Notes under the pieces: model-generated | The model's database searches: none | What the model saw: the letters and a program-made list of their open reading frames with translations, nothing else | What the model was told of the DNA's origin: nothing | From: Rhodoplanes serenus | GTDB taxonomy: Bacteria; Pseudomonadota; Alphaproteobacteria; Rhizobiales; Xanthobacteraceae | NCBI GenBank assembly: GCA_945893145.1 | Contig: CAMDDZ010000004.1 | Coordinates: forward strand, 1-64,000 | Length of the DNA: 64,000 nt | Direction of reading: 5' to 3' | In this document: piece by piece, positions 53,299 through 63,998 of the stretch | Layout: each line of letters starts with the position of its first letter | How positions within the stretch are numbered: the first letter of the stretch is position 1 | Made by a program: the position numbers and the translations under genes

Positions 53299-54903
53299 AT
53301 GAATTCTGAGAATTACGATTTCATCGTCGTGGGCGCCGGCAGCGCCGGTTGCGTGCTGGCGAACCGGCTCACGGAGTCCGGCCGCTATCGCGTGCTGCTG
53401 CTGGAAGCGGGTCCTTCCAACAGCCATCCGTGGCTGCACGTCCCGCTCGGCTACGGCAAGCTGTTCACCAACACACGCTACAACTGGTGCTATCAGACCG
53501 AGCCGCAGCCCGAGTGCCACGGCCGCAACGTGATCGCACCGCGCGGCAAGGTGCTGGGCGGCTCAAGCTCGATCAACGGGCTGATCTACATCCGCGGCCA
53601 GGCTGAGGACTTCGACCATTGGCGGCAGCTCGGCAACGCCGGGTGGAGTCACGAGGACGTACTGCCGTACTTCCGCAAGGCCGAGGACAACGAGCGCGGC
53701 GCCGATCAGCATCATGGCGCTGGCGGGCCGCTCGGCGTGTCGAACATCCGCGACGAGCATCCGCTGGCCCGGGCGTTTATCGAGGCTTCGGTCGAGTGCG
53801 GTTATCCGCGCAACGACGACTTCAACGGCGCGGCGCAAGAGGGCGCGGGGTTCTATCAGAACACCATGCGGGGCGGCGTGCGCTCGTCCACCGCGGCGGC
53901 GTATCTGAAGCCCGCGCGCGGCCGCAGCAATCTCCACGTGGTGTCAGAGGCGCTAGCGACGCGTGTGCTGTTCGATGGCAAGCGGGCCACTGGCGTCGAG
54001 TTCATGGTCGGCGATGCAAAGCGCAGCGCGGCCGCCAATGTCGAGGTGTTGGTGGCCGGCGGCGCGTTCAACTCGCCGCAGCTTCTGCAGCTGTCGGGAT
54101 TGGGCCCGGCCGAACTGCTCGGCCCGCTCGGCATTCCGGTGATCGCGGACCTTCCCGGCGTCGGCGATCATCTGAACGATCACTACTTCGCCCGCATCAT
54201 CCTGCGTTGCAAGGAGCCGATCACCCTCAACGATGCGGTGCGCGATTGGCGGCTCGGCGCCAAGGCTGTACTGGAATATGCGCTGTTCCGGCGCGGCTAT
54301 TTCGCCATTCCGGCGATTTCGGCCGGCTGCTTCTTCAAGGCCGCGCCAGAGTCGGCGACGCCCGACGTACAGTGCTCGATCGCGCTCTACTCGGTGCACA
54401 ATCTCGGCGACCAGCTCGATCCGTTTTCCGGTTTCACCATCACGTGCACACTGCTGCGGCCCGAGAGCCGCGGCCATGTGCGCATCAAGTCGGCCGATCC
54501 GCGCCAGGCACCGGCGATCCATCCGAACTATCTGGCGACCCAGCGGGACCGTGACACGCTGCTGGCTGGCGTCAAGGCGCTGCGCCGCATCGCGCAAGCG
54601 CCGGCCTTGGCGCGCTACATCGCCGAAGAGGTCGATCCCGGCCCGCAATGCGCCGGCGACGACGCGCTGATGGATTTCATCCGGCGGCGCGGCTCGACCG
54701 TCTATCACCCGGTCAGCACCTGCCGGATGGGCCAGGACACGAAAGCGGTGGTGGACGAGCGGCTCAGGGTGCGCGGTTTTGAGCGGCTGCGTGTGATCGA
54801 CGCCTCGATCATGCCGGAAGTGGTTTCCGGCAACACCAATGCGGCAACCATTATGATCGCCGAGAAGGGCGCCGATATGGTGCTGCAGGACGCTCGGGGC
54901 TGA
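53299..54903 (+). CDS. GMC-family FAD oxidoreductase (choline dehydrogenase-like)
   Basis: 534 residues. FAD site [15 protein letters not shown] is near residue 11, GMC signature 1 is [18 protein letters not shown] and signature 2 [14 protein letters not shown]. The active-site His is in [11 protein letters not shown] and the Asn in [18 protein letters not shown]. Such enzymes oxidise alcohols with FAD; choline, polyethylene glycol and sugar alcohols are typical. The substrate here is unknown. The start is the ATG at 53299 or a GTG at 53290. It converges with an orphan Bug-type binding protein. Confidence 0.88.
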   Translation: MNSENYDFIVVGAGSAGCVLANRLTESGRYRVLLLEAGPSNSHPWLHVPLGYGKLFTNTRYNWCYQTEPQPECHGRNVIAPRGKVLGGSSSINGLIYIRGQAEDFDHWRQLGNAGWSHEDVLPYFRKAEDNERGADQHHGAGGPLGVSNIRDEHPLARAFIEASVECGYPRNDDFNGAAQEGAGFYQNTMRGGVRSSTAAAYLKPARGRSNLHVVSEALATRVLFDGKRATGVEFMVGDAKRSAAANVEVLVAGGAFNSPQLLQLSGLGPAELLGPLGIPVIADLPGVGDHLNDHYFARIILRCKEPITLNDAVRDWRLGAKAVLEYALFRRGYFAIPAISAGCFFKAAPESATPDVQCSIALYSVHNLGDQLDPFSGFTITCTLLRPESRGHVRIKSADPRQAPAIHPNYLATQRDRDTLLAGVKALRRIAQAPALARYIAEEVDPGPQCAGDDALMDFIRRRGSTVYHPVSTCRMGQDTKAVVDERLRVRGFERLRVIDASIMPEVVSGNTNAATIMIAEKGADMVLQDARG

Positions 54904-54939
54904 GAAAACGTCCGTTGTCGCGACAGACGCGCCGCAACG

Positions 54940-55914
54940 TCACGGCGCCAGCTGGATGCCGCGGTCGCGGATGACCTGGCCCCATCTCGCGCTTTCCGAT
55001 CGCACGTGCGCTTCGAGTTCGGTGTGGCCGCCGGCCAGAACCTCAAATCCGACCGCGCGCAACTGATCCTGCACGTCGGCGCGCCGCATGACGGTCAGGA
55101 CGTCCTTCTCCATCCGCGCCAGGATGTCGGCGCTGACGCCGGCCGGCGCGAACAGCCCGGTGGTGGTCGCCATCTCGAAGCCTGGCAGGCCCGACTCGTT
55201 GACCGTCGGCACCTCGGGCAGCCCTGCGTAGCGTTTCAGGCTGGTCACGCCCAGCATCCGGATGCGCCCGCCCTCAAGCAGCGACTTCGCGGCATGCACG
55301 TCGACGAAAGCCAGCTGCACGTCACCCTGGACCACCGCTTGTACGGCCTGGGAGCCGGCACGATAGGGCACGTGGCTCAGCCGCACACCCGCCATCGACA
55401 TGAACAGTTCGGTCGCGAGATGGCTGGTCGCGCCGAGACCAGCGGACGAGAAGTTCAGGCCGCCTGGCTTGTCCTTGGCGAGAGCGATCAGTTCGGCGAT
55501 GTTGCGCGCCGGCACGTCAGGATGGACGCAGAGCGCCATGGCGCTTGATGTCGCCAGCACCACCGGCACCAGCGCGCGCTCCTCATAGGGCAGCGATTTG
55601 TAGAGATGCTGGGCGATGGCGAAGGTGCTGTTGGTGGCCAAAGTGTAGGTGTAGCCGTCGGCGGGCGATTGCGCGGCTGCCGCGTGGGCGAGTGTCCCAC
55701 CGGCGCCGGCCTTGTTCTCGATGAAGACTTGCTGGCCGAGCAGATCCGGCAACCGTGTTGCGATGACGCGCGCCACCACGTCGGCGGTGCCGCCGGGCGC
55801 GAAGCCGACGAGAATCCGGATCGGACGCGCCGGATAGGTTTGCGCCATCGCGGGAGTGGTGGTGATCGCCGCGACCGCAAGTGCTCCGAATGTGCGGCGG
55901 CTGATGTCAGGCAT
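54940..55914 (-). CDS. Bug/TctC-type periplasmic binding protein (second orphan)
   Basis: 324 residues. A short signal peptide (FGALAVAAITTTPAMA with a Tat-like RR before it: SRRTFGAL) is followed by the family start YPARPIRILVGFAPGGTADV. The core VFIENKAGAGGTLAHAAAAQ is typical. It binds a carboxylic or aromatic acid in the periplasm. No tctA or tctB is nearby. Confidence 0.85.
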   Translation of the reverse strand: MPDISRRTFGALAVAAITTTPAMAQTYPARPIRILVGFAPGGTADVVARVIATRLPDLLGQQVFIENKAGAGGTLAHAAAAQSPADGYTYTLATNSTFAIAQHLYKSLPYEERALVPVVLATSSAMALCVHPDVPARNIAELIALAKDKPGGLNFSSAGLGATSHLATELFMSMAGVRLSHVPYRAGSQAVQAVVQGDVQLAFVDVHAAKSLLEGGRIRMLGVTSLKRYAGLPEVPTVNESGLPGFEMATTTGLFAPAGVSADILARMEKDVLTVMRRADVQDQLRAVGFEVLAGGHTELEAHVRSESARWGQVIRDRGIQLAP

Positions 55915-56034
55915 TGTCGCCTCGATTCGGTTGGCGCGTAACTGTGTGTCCCTGAGTTGAGTTGATCATCCTCACGAACATTCGTTCAAGCTCAAACATT
56001 GCGCGGCGTGAGGTTGCGCCTGGTGCGGTGGCGT

Positions 56035-57285
56035 TCAAGCCGGCGAACTGAACCGGAATGCCCCTGGATGCCGAACCTCCGTGGCGCGCGCTTCCTGGAT
56101 GCTGCGCGCGCCGATTTGGCCGAGCGCGGCCTTGGTCTCATCGATCAGCAGGTCCATGGCGTGCAGCGGACCGTCAGCGCCGAGCGCGCCCAGGCTCCAC
56201 ATGAAGCCCTTGCCCATGAATGCAGCATGCGCGCCGAGTGCGAGCGCCCGCACCACGTCGGTGCCGCTGCGCACGCCCGAATCCATGATTACGGTGGCGC
56301 GCCGGCCGACTGCGGCTGCCACCGCCGGAAGCGCATCGATGGGCGCGGGAAGCGCCTCGATTTGCCGGCCGCCGTGCACCGACACCACCACGCCATCGCA
56401 GCCGAGCGCGACCGCGCGTTCGGCGTCGCCGGGATGCACGATGCCTTTCACCAGCAGCGGGCGCTTCCAACGCTCGCGATACATCGCGACCTCATCCCAG
56501 GTGAAAGCGCCGGAGGCTTGTTTGCGCACGAACTCCGTCATCTCGGCGAGGTTGGCGTTCGGTGCGTAACGCTGGAAGCTCGCAAGCCTGGGCACGCCAT
56601 AGCGCCGCATCGCGGCGAACCAGCTTGGCGATGCGAGGATGCTGAGCATCATGCGCAGGTCGGGCCGAAACGGCGAGCGGATGCCGCTGCGCGTCTCGCG
56701 CGGCCGGATGGTACGGATCGGGGTGTCCATGGTGAGCACCAGCACATGTGCACCGACTTCCTCGGCTCGGCGCACCATGTCGAAGCCGATCTTGTGGTTG
56801 TCGCGCGGCAGGCGCGGCACCTGGAACCACAGCACATCGGGCGCGACTTTGGCTGCTTCCTCGACGGTCATGCCGCCGACAGCGCTCAGCGTGTAGGGCA
56901 GGCGTGCGGCCTGCGCCGCCGTGGCGAGATGCCGGTCCGCGCCGGGAAAGCCGAGCGAGGGGCTGCCCATGGGCGCCACACCGAACGGGCCCGCGTAGCG
57001 GCGGCCGAACAGCTCGGTCTCGATCGGCGGCAGTTCGGTCGAGACGCCATAACGCGGCACAAGCTCGACGGCGTCGAGCGCGCGCCAGTTGCGGGCAATC
57101 CCGCTGTCCTCGCCCGCGCCGCCGTCGAGATAGGCGAAGGCGAAATACGGCAGCTTTTTGCGCGCGCCTTCGCGCATCATCGGGATGGTGGGGTATTGGC
57201 GGAGCAGCGCGTTGTCGGGTGCGCGCGATGGCAGCGGCGACGTGTTCGGGCGCGAGATGACGTCAGAGGTGGCAGGGCGTTGCAT
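56035..57285 (-). CDS. FMN-dependent alpha-hydroxy acid dehydrogenase (LldD-like)
   Basis: 416 residues of the (S)-hydroxyacid oxidase TIM barrel. Family features are FGVAPMGSPSLGFPGADRHL (FMN loop), VSVHGGRQIE (active-site His and Arg) and IMDSGVRSGTDVVRALALGA (phosphate site). It oxidises lactate, mandelate or related acids with FMN. It starts 6 bases after ubiB on the same strand, so it may be read from the ubiE-ubiB transcript. Its own substrate cannot be named. Confidence 0.82.
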   Translation of the reverse strand: MQRPATSDVISRPNTSPLPSRAPDNALLRQYPTIPMMREGARKKLPYFAFAYLDGGAGEDSGIARNWRALDAVELVPRYGVSTELPPIETELFGRRYAGPFGVAPMGSPSLGFPGADRHLATAAQAARLPYTLSAVGGMTVEEAAKVAPDVLWFQVPRLPRDNHKIGFDMVRRAEEVGAHVLVLTMDTPIRTIRPRETRSGIRSPFRPDLRMMLSILASPSWFAAMRRYGVPRLASFQRYAPNANLAEMTEFVRKQASGAFTWDEVAMYRERWKRPLLVKGIVHPGDAERAVALGCDGVVVSVHGGRQIEALPAPIDALPAVAAAVGRRATVIMDSGVRSGTDVVRALALGAHAAFMGKGFMWSLGALGADGPLHAMDLLIDETKAALGQIGARSIQEARATEVRHPGAFRFSSPA

Positions 57286-57291
57286 CGAACC

Positions 57292-58866
57292 CTATCGCAT
57301 CAGCAGCCACACGAGCCACGCCAGCAAGCCCACGATCGCCCACAACGCAAGTGCAGTCCAGCGGTTGCGCCGCGCTTCGGCTTGACCGATGGCGGCAACG
57401 GTTTCCGGCGCCAGCACCAGGCCGTCGCGGGTGATGCTGTCGAGCTGCTCCATCATGGCGGCGCCGCGCGACATCAAACCGGGTACGCCGGAGAGGAACT
57501 TGCCGACCTCGAATGCGCCCTCGGCGGCGCCTTCGATGCGTCCGGCGGGGCCGAGATGGCGCTCGACCCATTCGCGCACCACCGGCTCCGACACGGTCCA
57601 CATGTCGAGCTTGGGATCGAGCGAGCGCGCCACGCCTTCGACCACCACCATGGTCTTTTGCAGCAGCAGCAGCTCAGGCCGCGTGCGCATGTCGAACAGC
57701 GAGGTGACTTCGAACAGCAGCGTCAACAGCTTCGCCATCGAGATGTCTTCAGCAGTGCGGCTGTGGATCGGCTCGCCGATGGCGCGGATCGCCTGCGCGA
57801 AGTCATCGACCGAGTGCCGCGGCGGCACGTAGCCGGCCTCGAAATGCACCTCGGCGGTGCGCCGGTAATTGCGTGTGATGAAGCCGTAGAGAATTTCAGC
57901 GAGGAAGCGCCGCTCCTTCGGTCCGAGCCGGCCCATGATGCCGAAATCGACCGCCACCAGCTTGCCGTCGGCATCGACGAACAGGTTGCCGGGGTGCATG
58001 TCGGCGTGAAAGAAGCCATCCCGCAGCGCGTGACGCAGGAAGGTCTGGATCACCGCGCGCGACAGCGCTTTGAGATCCAAACCCTTGGCTTGCAGCGCGG
58101 CACGATCAGTCAGCGGCGTGCCGTCGATCCATTCCATCGTCAGCACGTCTTTGGCGGTGCGGTCCCAGTCCACCGTCGGCACGCGGAAATCCGGATCGGC
58201 CTTGGTGTTCTCCGCCATCTCGGAGAGCGCCGCGGCCTCAAGCCGCAAATCCATCTCCAGCGCGACCGAGCGGGCCAGCGTCGCGACTGTTTCCGTCAGG
58301 CGCAACCGGCGGCCCTCGGACGAAAGGCTTTCGCCGTGGCGCGCCACGAACGTGAAGGCGTCGAGATCGACACGGAAGCGGCGCAGGATGCCGGGCCGCA
58401 GCACCTTCACGGCGACCGCCTTGCGGCCATCGGGTGTGACGATCTCGGCGCGATGCACCTGCGCGATTGAAGCCGCCGCGACCGCGGGTCCGAACGACGC
58501 GAAGACTTGCAGCAGCGGCTTGCCCAGCGAAGCTTCGACCACCTGTTCGGCCTGAGCTTGCGGGAACGGCGGCATCTTGTCTTGCAGGCTTTCGAGGTCG
58601 CGCGCCAGCACGGGCCCGACCACGTCCGGCCGCGTGGCGAGGAACTGGCCGAGCTTGACATAGCTCGGCCCGAGCCGCGTCAGCGCATTGGCGAGGCGAT
58701 GCTCGGCGCTGGCCGCCGTCGGCCGCTCGATCAGCCGCGCGAGCTTGAGCGCGGTGCGCGCCGGCATCGGCAAAGCCGCGGGATCGACCACGGCGAACAC
58801 GCCCTCGCGCGCCAGCACATAGCCGGCACGAACCAGGCGGATCGAATGGGCGATGGCGGAGATCAC
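57292..58866 (-). CDS. ubiB: Ubiquinone biosynthesis protein kinase-like UbiB
   Basis: 524 residues of the ABC1/UbiB atypical kinase family. The Lys/Gln motif is SYVKLGQFLATRPDVVG, the Ala-rich loop is PAVAAASIAQVHRAE, and the catalytic region GFFHADMHPGNLFVDADG is followed by VAVDFGIMGRLG. Two hydrophobic helices close the protein (ALALWAIVGLLAWLVWLL). It aids ubiquinone assembly at the membrane. It follows ubiE by 22 bases. Confidence 0.94.
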   Translation of the reverse strand: MISAIAHSIRLVRAGYVLAREGVFAVVDPAALPMPARTALKLARLIERPTAASAEHRLANALTRLGPSYVKLGQFLATRPDVVGPVLARDLESLQDKMPPFPQAQAEQVVEASLGKPLLQVFASFGPAVAAASIAQVHRAEIVTPDGRKAVAVKVLRPGILRRFRVDLDAFTFVARHGESLSSEGRRLRLTETVATLARSVALEMDLRLEAAALSEMAENTKADPDFRVPTVDWDRTAKDVLTMEWIDGTPLTDRAALQAKGLDLKALSRAVIQTFLRHALRDGFFHADMHPGNLFVDADGKLVAVDFGIMGRLGPKERRFLAEILYGFITRNYRRTAEVHFEAGYVPPRHSVDDFAQAIRAIGEPIHSRTAEDISMAKLLTLLFEVTSLFDMRTRPELLLLQKTMVVVEGVARSLDPKLDMWTVSEPVVREWVERHLGPAGRIEGAAEGAFEVGKFLSGVPGLMSRGAAMMEQLDSITRDGLVLAPETVAAIGQAEARRNRWTALALWAIVGLLAWLVWLLMR

Positions 58867-58888
58867 GAGATCGTTGCCCGCGGCGCCA

Positions 58889-59665
58889 TCATAGCCGCCA
58901 GCCGGAGTGCAGCGCGACCACGCCGCCGGTGAGCGGCGTGAACGACACGCGGCCGAACCCCGCCGTGCGCATCATGTCGGCGAACACCGTGGGCTTTGGA
59001 AACTTCCGGATCGACTCGACCAGATAACGATAGGACTCGCGGTCGCCCGCCACCGCGCTGCCCAGCGCCGGAATGACGTTGAAGGAAAACAGATCGTAGA
59101 GCCGGTCGAGCCCCGGCACATCGACCGAGGAAAATTCCAGGCACAAGAAATGGCCGCCGTGCTTGAGCACCCGGAAGGCTTCGCCGAGCGCCAACTCGAT
59201 GCGCGGCACATTGCGAATGCCGAATGCGATGGTGACCGCATCGAAGCTGCGATCGAGCAGCGGCAGCGCCTCGGCATTGCCTTCGATGAAGGTGACGTCG
59301 TAGCCGGCCTTGCCGGCGCGCTCGCGGCCAACGCTGAGCATTTCGGTGTTGATGTCGGCGACGGTGACGCGGGTGCCCGGCCCGCCGGCCGCCTTGACCC
59401 GCATGGCGACGTCGCCGGTGCCGCCGGCGATGTCGAGCAGCGCAAACGGCCGCTCGGGTTTCTTCTTGAGCCCGGCCGCCGGCTTCGGCGGGTTGACGGC
59501 GGCGACCAGCACCTCTTTCCAGGCGCGGTGCAGCCCGCCCGACATCAGGTCGTTCATCAGGTCGTAGCGCCGGGCGACGGAATCGAACACGCCATCGACC
59601 ATCGCCTGTTTGTCGGCGAGCGGTACGCGGCGGAAGCCGAAATCGGTGTCAGTGGCGCGAGACAC
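58889..59665 (-). CDS. ubiE: Ubiquinone/menaquinone methyltransferase UbiE
   Basis: 258 residues from the GTG at 59665, chosen because AAGGA lies 9 bases upstream and the family starts like [18 protein letters not shown] site [15 protein letters not shown], then the family motif [20 protein letters not shown]. It C-methylates the quinone ring. It leads the ubiE-ubiB unit and is divergent from the hypothetical gene upstream. Confidence 0.95.
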   Translation of the reverse strand: MSRATDTDFGFRRVPLADKQAMVDGVFDSVARRYDLMNDLMSGGLHRAWKEVLVAAVNPPKPAAGLKKKPERPFALLDIAGGTGDVAMRVKAAGGPGTRVTVADINTEMLSVGRERAGKAGYDVTFIEGNAEALPLLDRSFDAVTIAFGIRNVPRIELALGEAFRVLKHGGHFLCLEFSSVDVPGLDRLYDLFSFNVIPALGSAVAGDRESYRYLVESIRKFPKPTVFADMMRTAGFGRVSFTPLTGGVVALHSGWRL

Positions 59666-59774
59666 GCAGAAACATCCTTGTGGACAGGACCATAGCGCGG
59701 GCATGGCCCCCGCGCCACGTGAAAGCCTCGGGCATAAATGTTAGATTGCGCTTAAGGATTTGGAGGAGGGATCG

Positions 59775-60275
59775 ATGTCGCAATTGTTTGCCCGCCTGAC
59801 CGCCGCCGCGGCTGTCTGCCTGTTCCTGGTGGGTGGCGCTTTCGCCTACACGCTGGAAAGCACCGAGGCCAATTTCACCGTTGAGATGCCGGGGGAGCCA
59901 AAGCTCAGCCGGATGAACGAGAAGACCTACAACGGCGTCCCGTTCGAGCGCCTGCAATGGCTGGTGGACCAGGGCAGCCGAGCCTGGATCATCAGCTACA
60001 ACGCCTATCCGGATAGCTTCACCTGGACCTACGACATCGGGATGCGAGGCTCGCTGCAAAACACCAAGGGCACGCTGAAGAACCGCCGTTCGGTCCGCGT
60101 CCAGGGCGTCACCGGCGAGGAGCTGCTGATCGAGACGCCGGACGGCATGATGCTGCGGCAGCAGATGTTCCTGGTGGGCTCCAAGCTCTACCAGTCGATC
60201 TACGCGGGGCCGAAAGGCACCGAAAACCAGGACGACGTCAGCGCGTTCCTGAATTCATTCCATATCGTCCGCTGA
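59775..60275 (+). CDS. Periplasmic protein of unknown function
   Basis: 166 residues from the ATG at 59775, with GGAGGAGG upstream. A signal peptide (LTAAAAVCLFLVGGAFA) is followed by a small alpha/beta domain (TLESTEANFTVEMPGEPKLS, then FLVGSKLYQSIYAGP). It is conserved in shape but not recognised. It lies between ubiE and mutM, facing mutM's direction. Confidence 0.6.
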   Translation: MSQLFARLTAAAAVCLFLVGGAFAYTLESTEANFTVEMPGEPKLSRMNEKTYNGVPFERLQWLVDQGSRAWIISYNAYPDSFTWTYDIGMRGSLQNTKGTLKNRRSVRVQGVTGEELLIETPDGMMLRQQMFLVGSKLYQSIYAGPKGTENQDDVSAFLNSFHIVR

Positions 60276-60327
60276 CAGCGACGGCTGTCGTAAGCGTTCA
60301 ACATCAAGATTGTGAAAGAAGCGCGGC

Positions 60328-61209
60328 GTGCCCGAATTGCCCGAAGTCGAAACCGTCCGCCGCGGGCTCGCACCTGTGATGGAGGGCGCACGCTTCGATA
60401 AGGTGCTGGCGCACCGCGGCGACCTGCGCTGGCCGCTGCCGAAGGATTTTGTCAAACGGCTGGAAGGCCGCACCGTCACCGGATTGGGGCGGCGCGCCAA
60501 ATATCTTCTGGCCGACCTGTCATCCGGCGACGTGCTGGTGATGCATCTTGGCATGTCGGGCTCGTTCCGCGTGTCGCGCGACGGCGGCGACGCGACGCCC
60601 GGCGGCTATTACCACGAGCGCTCGAAGGCACTGGCGCACGATCACGTGGTGTTCCAGATGTCGTCCGGTGCGACAGTGAGCTTCAACGACCCGCGCCGCT
60701 TTGGCTCGATGAAGCTTGTGCCGCGCGGCAAACTCGACGACGAACCGCTGCTGCGTGCGCTCGGTCCTGAGCCGCTTGGCAATGCGTTCGACGCCACCAT
60801 GTTGGCGCAAGCCTGCGCCGGCAAGAAGACATCGCTTAAGGCCGCCTTGCTGGACCAGACCATCGTCGCCGGGCTTGGCAACATCTATGTCTGCGAGGCG
60901 CTCAATCGCTCGCTGCTGTCGCCCAAGCGCCAGGCCTCGACGCTGGCGGTGCGATCCGGCGCGCCGCACGAACGGACCGTGCGTCTCGTCGATGCCATCA
61001 AGACGGTGCTCAACGAAGCCATCGCGGCCGGCGGCTCATCGCTGCGCGATCACAAGCGCACCGACGGCTCGCTTGGTGACTTTCAGCACAATTTCCGGGT
61101 CTATGATCGCGAAGGTCAGCCCTGCCCGACACCGGGCTGCAAGGGCACCATCAAGCGCATCGTGCAGAACGGCCGCTCGACGTTTTTCTGTCCGGTCTGC
61201 CAAAAGTGA
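60328..61209 (+). CDS. mutM: Formamidopyrimidine-DNA glycosylase
   Basis: 293 residues from a GTG. The catalytic Pro2-Glu3 start [14 protein letters not shown], the Lys in [12 protein letters not shown], the H2TH helix region [16 protein letters not shown], and the C-terminal zinc finger [13 protein letters not shown]...FFCPVCQK. It removes 8-oxoguanine and ring-opened purines from DNA. Confidence 0.97.
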   Translation: MPELPEVETVRRGLAPVMEGARFDKVLAHRGDLRWPLPKDFVKRLEGRTVTGLGRRAKYLLADLSSGDVLVMHLGMSGSFRVSRDGGDATPGGYYHERSKALAHDHVVFQMSSGATVSFNDPRRFGSMKLVPRGKLDDEPLLRALGPEPLGNAFDATMLAQACAGKKTSLKAALLDQTIVAGLGNIYVCEALNRSLLSPKRQASTLAVRSGAPHERTVRLVDAIKTVLNEAIAAGGSSLRDHKRTDGSLGDFQHNFRVYDREGQPCPTPGCKGTIKRIVQNGRSTFFCPVCQK

Positions 61210-61218
61210 GCGCGAGAC

Positions 61219-63003
61219 TCAACCCGCGGGCGCAGTCTCACGGCGCGTGTCCGCCGTCGTGCGGGTATCAGCTACCGCGGCCGCGCCCGGCGCCAAATAA
61301 ACCGCCTGCTCGGTGACGATGAAATCCACCCGGCCGTCGTTGAGCGCCTTCAGACACTCCTCCGGCCGGTTGACGATCGGCTCTTCGTGGACGTTGAAGC
61401 TGGTGTTGACCAGCACTGGCAGGCCGGTGGCGGCTTTGAAGTTGCGCAAAATCTCGGCGTACAGCGGGTTTTCCTGATCGCGCACGATCTGCGGCCGCGC
61501 CGTGCCATCGACATGGATCACCGCCGGAATGCGCGAGCGCCATTCCGGCCGCGCCGCGCAGGTGATGGTCATGAACCGCGCGGCGTAGCGGTTGACCGGC
61601 GTGATCTCGAACACCTTGTCGGCGTCCTCTTCCAACACATAGGGCGCGAACGGCATGAACTCCGAGCGCGCCAGCCGATGATTGAGCTGATCGTTGATCG
61701 CGGCGTCGGACGGGCTCGCCAGGATGCTGCGGGCGCCCAGCGCGCGGGGGCCATATTCCATGCGGCCGACGTAAGCGGCGCCGGCCTTGCTCGCGAGCAG
61801 CAGATCGGCGGTGACGCGCGCTGGCGTGCCCGGCAGGCGGCGCGCGCCAGCGGCGGCGAGATGTTCGTCGATGCGGGTGTTGTAGTCGGTGCCGAGATAG
61901 ACGTTGTCGAGCCGGTGCCGCTTTCCGAGCCACGTCGAGAGCCCGTCGCGCTGGAGCAGGAAGCAAAGGCCTGCGCCGACTGCGAGCCCGCCGTCGCCCA
62001 TGGCGGGGAAGATAAAAATTTCATCGATTGGGCAGCTCTCGGCCAGCAGCCGGTTGAGCCGCACGTTGGCGAACAGGCCGCCGGCGAGGCCGAGATGCCG
62101 CGTCTTGGTGCGTTCGAGTTGGCGCTGGACTGAGGCCAGCGTGACGTCTTCGGTGGCCTTCTGGATCGAGGCCGCGATGGTCTCGCGGGTCTGTCCGCGG
62201 CAGATCGCGTCGATGGTGTTCTTGATCGCGGTTTCGTCCGCGAAATCGCCGACGATGACGCCGTCGGCGTCGATCCGGAAATGCGTCGCCATCTCGGCCG
62301 CGAGCTTGGGCTCGCCGTGCGCGGCGAGTCCGGTCAGCTTGCCCTCGTGACGGAACATCTTGAAGCCGCAGGCTTCGGTGGCGAAGCCGTAGGCCCAGGC
62401 AATGCTGGCGCGCTTGGGCCCGCGCTGTACCAGCCAGCGGTCGTCGCCGTAATCGCAGGTGAGCTTGCCGTCCTTCAGCGTGCGGGTGCTGTAGCTGACG
62501 TTGTCGCCGACGCCGTCCGCCGTGTAGAGCAGGGCATCGTCCCAGTCGGTGAAGAACAGCGCCGCGAGCGCGTGACTCTCATGATGGTTGGCGAACTCAA
62601 AGCGGCAATTGGCACGAAAGCCATTCTCCGCCAGGAACGAGTCGGCGCGGAACACCGACAGCGTGTCGGTGGTGCCGCGAAGCTGGCAATGCACCATGAG
62701 ATCGCGCAGCCGGGTGTCCGGCGCGCTGCCGGCGCGCCGGAATGCGTAGTCGAGCTCGCGCAACAGCGGATAGCGGAAATAGTGCCAGTGAAAAAACGAG
62801 CGGGTCGAGACGATGGCGTCGACATCGTTGCGCGTCCAGCCGGCGATGCGCAGCACCTCGTCGATCGCGAGCCAGGGCACGCCGTCGCCTGAGCCCTTGC
62901 GGCGGGTCAGGCGCTCCTCTTCGACCGCCGCCAGCAGCCGATAGTCCTCGAAGACTGCCGCCGAGGCGTCGTGGCAGCCGGGATGGAACGCTAAGATACG
63001 CAC
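61219..63003 (-). CDS. Orphan carbamoyltransferase (NodU/CmcH family)
   Basis: 594 residues from the GTG at 63003 (AAGGG 11 bases upstream; a longer ATG start at 63039 is less like the family). The start [20 protein letters not shown] and the following [11 protein letters not shown] match NodU, which adds carbamoyl groups to Nod factors, and CmcH of cephamycin synthesis. A Kae1/TsaD-like N-terminal half and the YrdC-like C-terminal half both appear complete, so the enzyme should make carbamoyl-adenylate from carbamoyl phosphate. No nod or antibiotic genes are adjacent, so the acceptor is unknown. It lies between mutM and enoyl-CoA hydratase, a usually tight neighbourhood. Confidence 0.88.
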   Translation of the reverse strand: MRILAFHPGCHDASAAVFEDYRLLAAVEEERLTRRKGSGDGVPWLAIDEVLRIAGWTRNDVDAIVSTRSFFHWHYFRYPLLRELDYAFRRAGSAPDTRLRDLMVHCQLRGTTDTLSVFRADSFLAENGFRANCRFEFANHHESHALAALFFTDWDDALLYTADGVGDNVSYSTRTLKDGKLTCDYGDDRWLVQRGPKRASIAWAYGFATEACGFKMFRHEGKLTGLAAHGEPKLAAEMATHFRIDADGVIVGDFADETAIKNTIDAICRGQTRETIAASIQKATEDVTLASVQRQLERTKTRHLGLAGGLFANVRLNRLLAESCPIDEIFIFPAMGDGGLAVGAGLCFLLQRDGLSTWLGKRHRLDNVYLGTDYNTRIDEHLAAAGARRLPGTPARVTADLLLASKAGAAYVGRMEYGPRALGARSILASPSDAAINDQLNHRLARSEFMPFAPYVLEEDADKVFEITPVNRYAARFMTITCAARPEWRSRIPAVIHVDGTARPQIVRDQENPLYAEILRNFKAATGLPVLVNTSFNVHEEPIVNRPEECLKALNDGRVDFIVTEQAVYLAPGAAAVADTRTTADTRRETAPAG

Positions 63004-63125
63004 GTGGTGAGGGCCCTTGCGGTCGGCAGGAACTAGCATTTTGCGCCGCCAAACGCTACTTCACCGTGCCTGCCGCGATGGCAGGCGCTGTTGCGCTTGC
63101 TGGCGATGAGGGAGGCCTTAGTCCA

Positions 63126-63899
63126 ATGCCCTACCAGACCATTCTCGTCGAGACCAAAGGCCGGGTCGGCATTATCCGTTTCAACCGTCCGCAGGTGCTG
63201 AACGCGCTGAACGCCGCGCTGGTCAAGGAACTTATCGCCGCGGTCAATGCCTTCGACGCCGACAGCGCCATCGGTTGCATCTTGATCACTGGCTCAGACA
63301 AGGCGTTTGCCGCCGGCGCCGATATCAAGGAGATGGCAAGCAAGGAGTATATAGACGCCTTCCTCAACAACTTCGGTGCCAACGAGGACGCCATCGCCCG
63401 CGCGCGCAAGCCCGTGGTCGCCGCGGTCGCCGGCTTCGCGCTGGGCGGCGGCTGCGAGTTCGCAATGCAGTGCGATCTCATCATTGCCGCCGATAACGCC
63501 AAGTTCGGCCAGCCGGAGATCAAGCTCGGCGTCATCCCAGGTTACGGCGGCACACAGCGGCTGACCCAAGCGGTCGGCAAGGCGAAGGCGATGGATATGA
63601 TTCTCACCGGCCGCATGATGGACGCGGCCGAGGCTGAGCGCGCGGGCCTCGTGGCGCGCGTGGTGCCATTGGCGAGCTTGATGGATGAGGCGGTGAAGGT
63701 TGCCGAGACCATCGCATCGATGTCGCTGCCGTCGGTGCTCTCTGGCAAGGAGGCGGTCAACCGCGCGTTCGAAGTCTTCCTCGCGGAGGGGGTGTTGTTC
63801 GAGCGGCGCGTGTTTCAAGCGCTGTTCGCGACCGAGGACCAGAAGGAAGGCATGGCGGCTTTCGTCGAAAAGCGCTCGGCGAAGTTTAAGAACAAATAA
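63126..63899 (+). CDS. Enoyl-CoA hydratase
   Basis: 257 residues. The crotonase fold shows the family pieces: [11 protein letters not shown], oxyanion loop [13 protein letters not shown], and the catalytic Glu region [17 protein letters not shown] (two Glu in the expected spacing). It hydrates trans-2-enoyl-CoA in beta-oxidation. GGGAGG lies 10 bases before the ATG. It ends 101 bases before the window edge. Confidence 0.92.
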   Translation: MPYQTILVETKGRVGIIRFNRPQVLNALNAALVKELIAAVNAFDADSAIGCILITGSDKAFAAGADIKEMASKEYIDAFLNNFGANEDAIARARKPVVAAVAGFALGGGCEFAMQCDLIIAADNAKFGQPEIKLGVIPGYGGTQRLTQAVGKAKAMDMILTGRMMDAAEAERAGLVARVVPLASLMDEAVKVAETIASMSLPSVLSGKEAVNRAFEVFLAEGVLFERRVFQALFATEDQKEGMAAFVEKRSAKFKNK

Positions 63900-63926
63900 G
63901 AAAGCAGCTATCGAATTGAATCACTC

Positions 63927-63998
63927 GTTCGTCACCGCGAAAGCGGGGAACCAGAATTTTGGCCAAAGAACTGGGCCCCTGCTTCCGCGGGGGCGAAC
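63927..63998. repeat. Palindromic dispersed repeat at the right edge
   Basis: Imperfect inverted arms GTTCGTC-CCGCG-AAGC-GGGG-CCAG and CTGG-CCCC-GCTT-CGCGG-GGCGAAC, a class of repeat that recurs in Bradyrhizobium-type genomes. It follows the enoyl-CoA hydratase stop by 27 bases. Confidence 0.6.

Noticed and set aside
55999-58470. 823-residue open frame on the plus strand
   Set aside because: It is antisense to the hydroxyacid dehydrogenase and ubiB, rich in His, Arg and Ala, without domain features.
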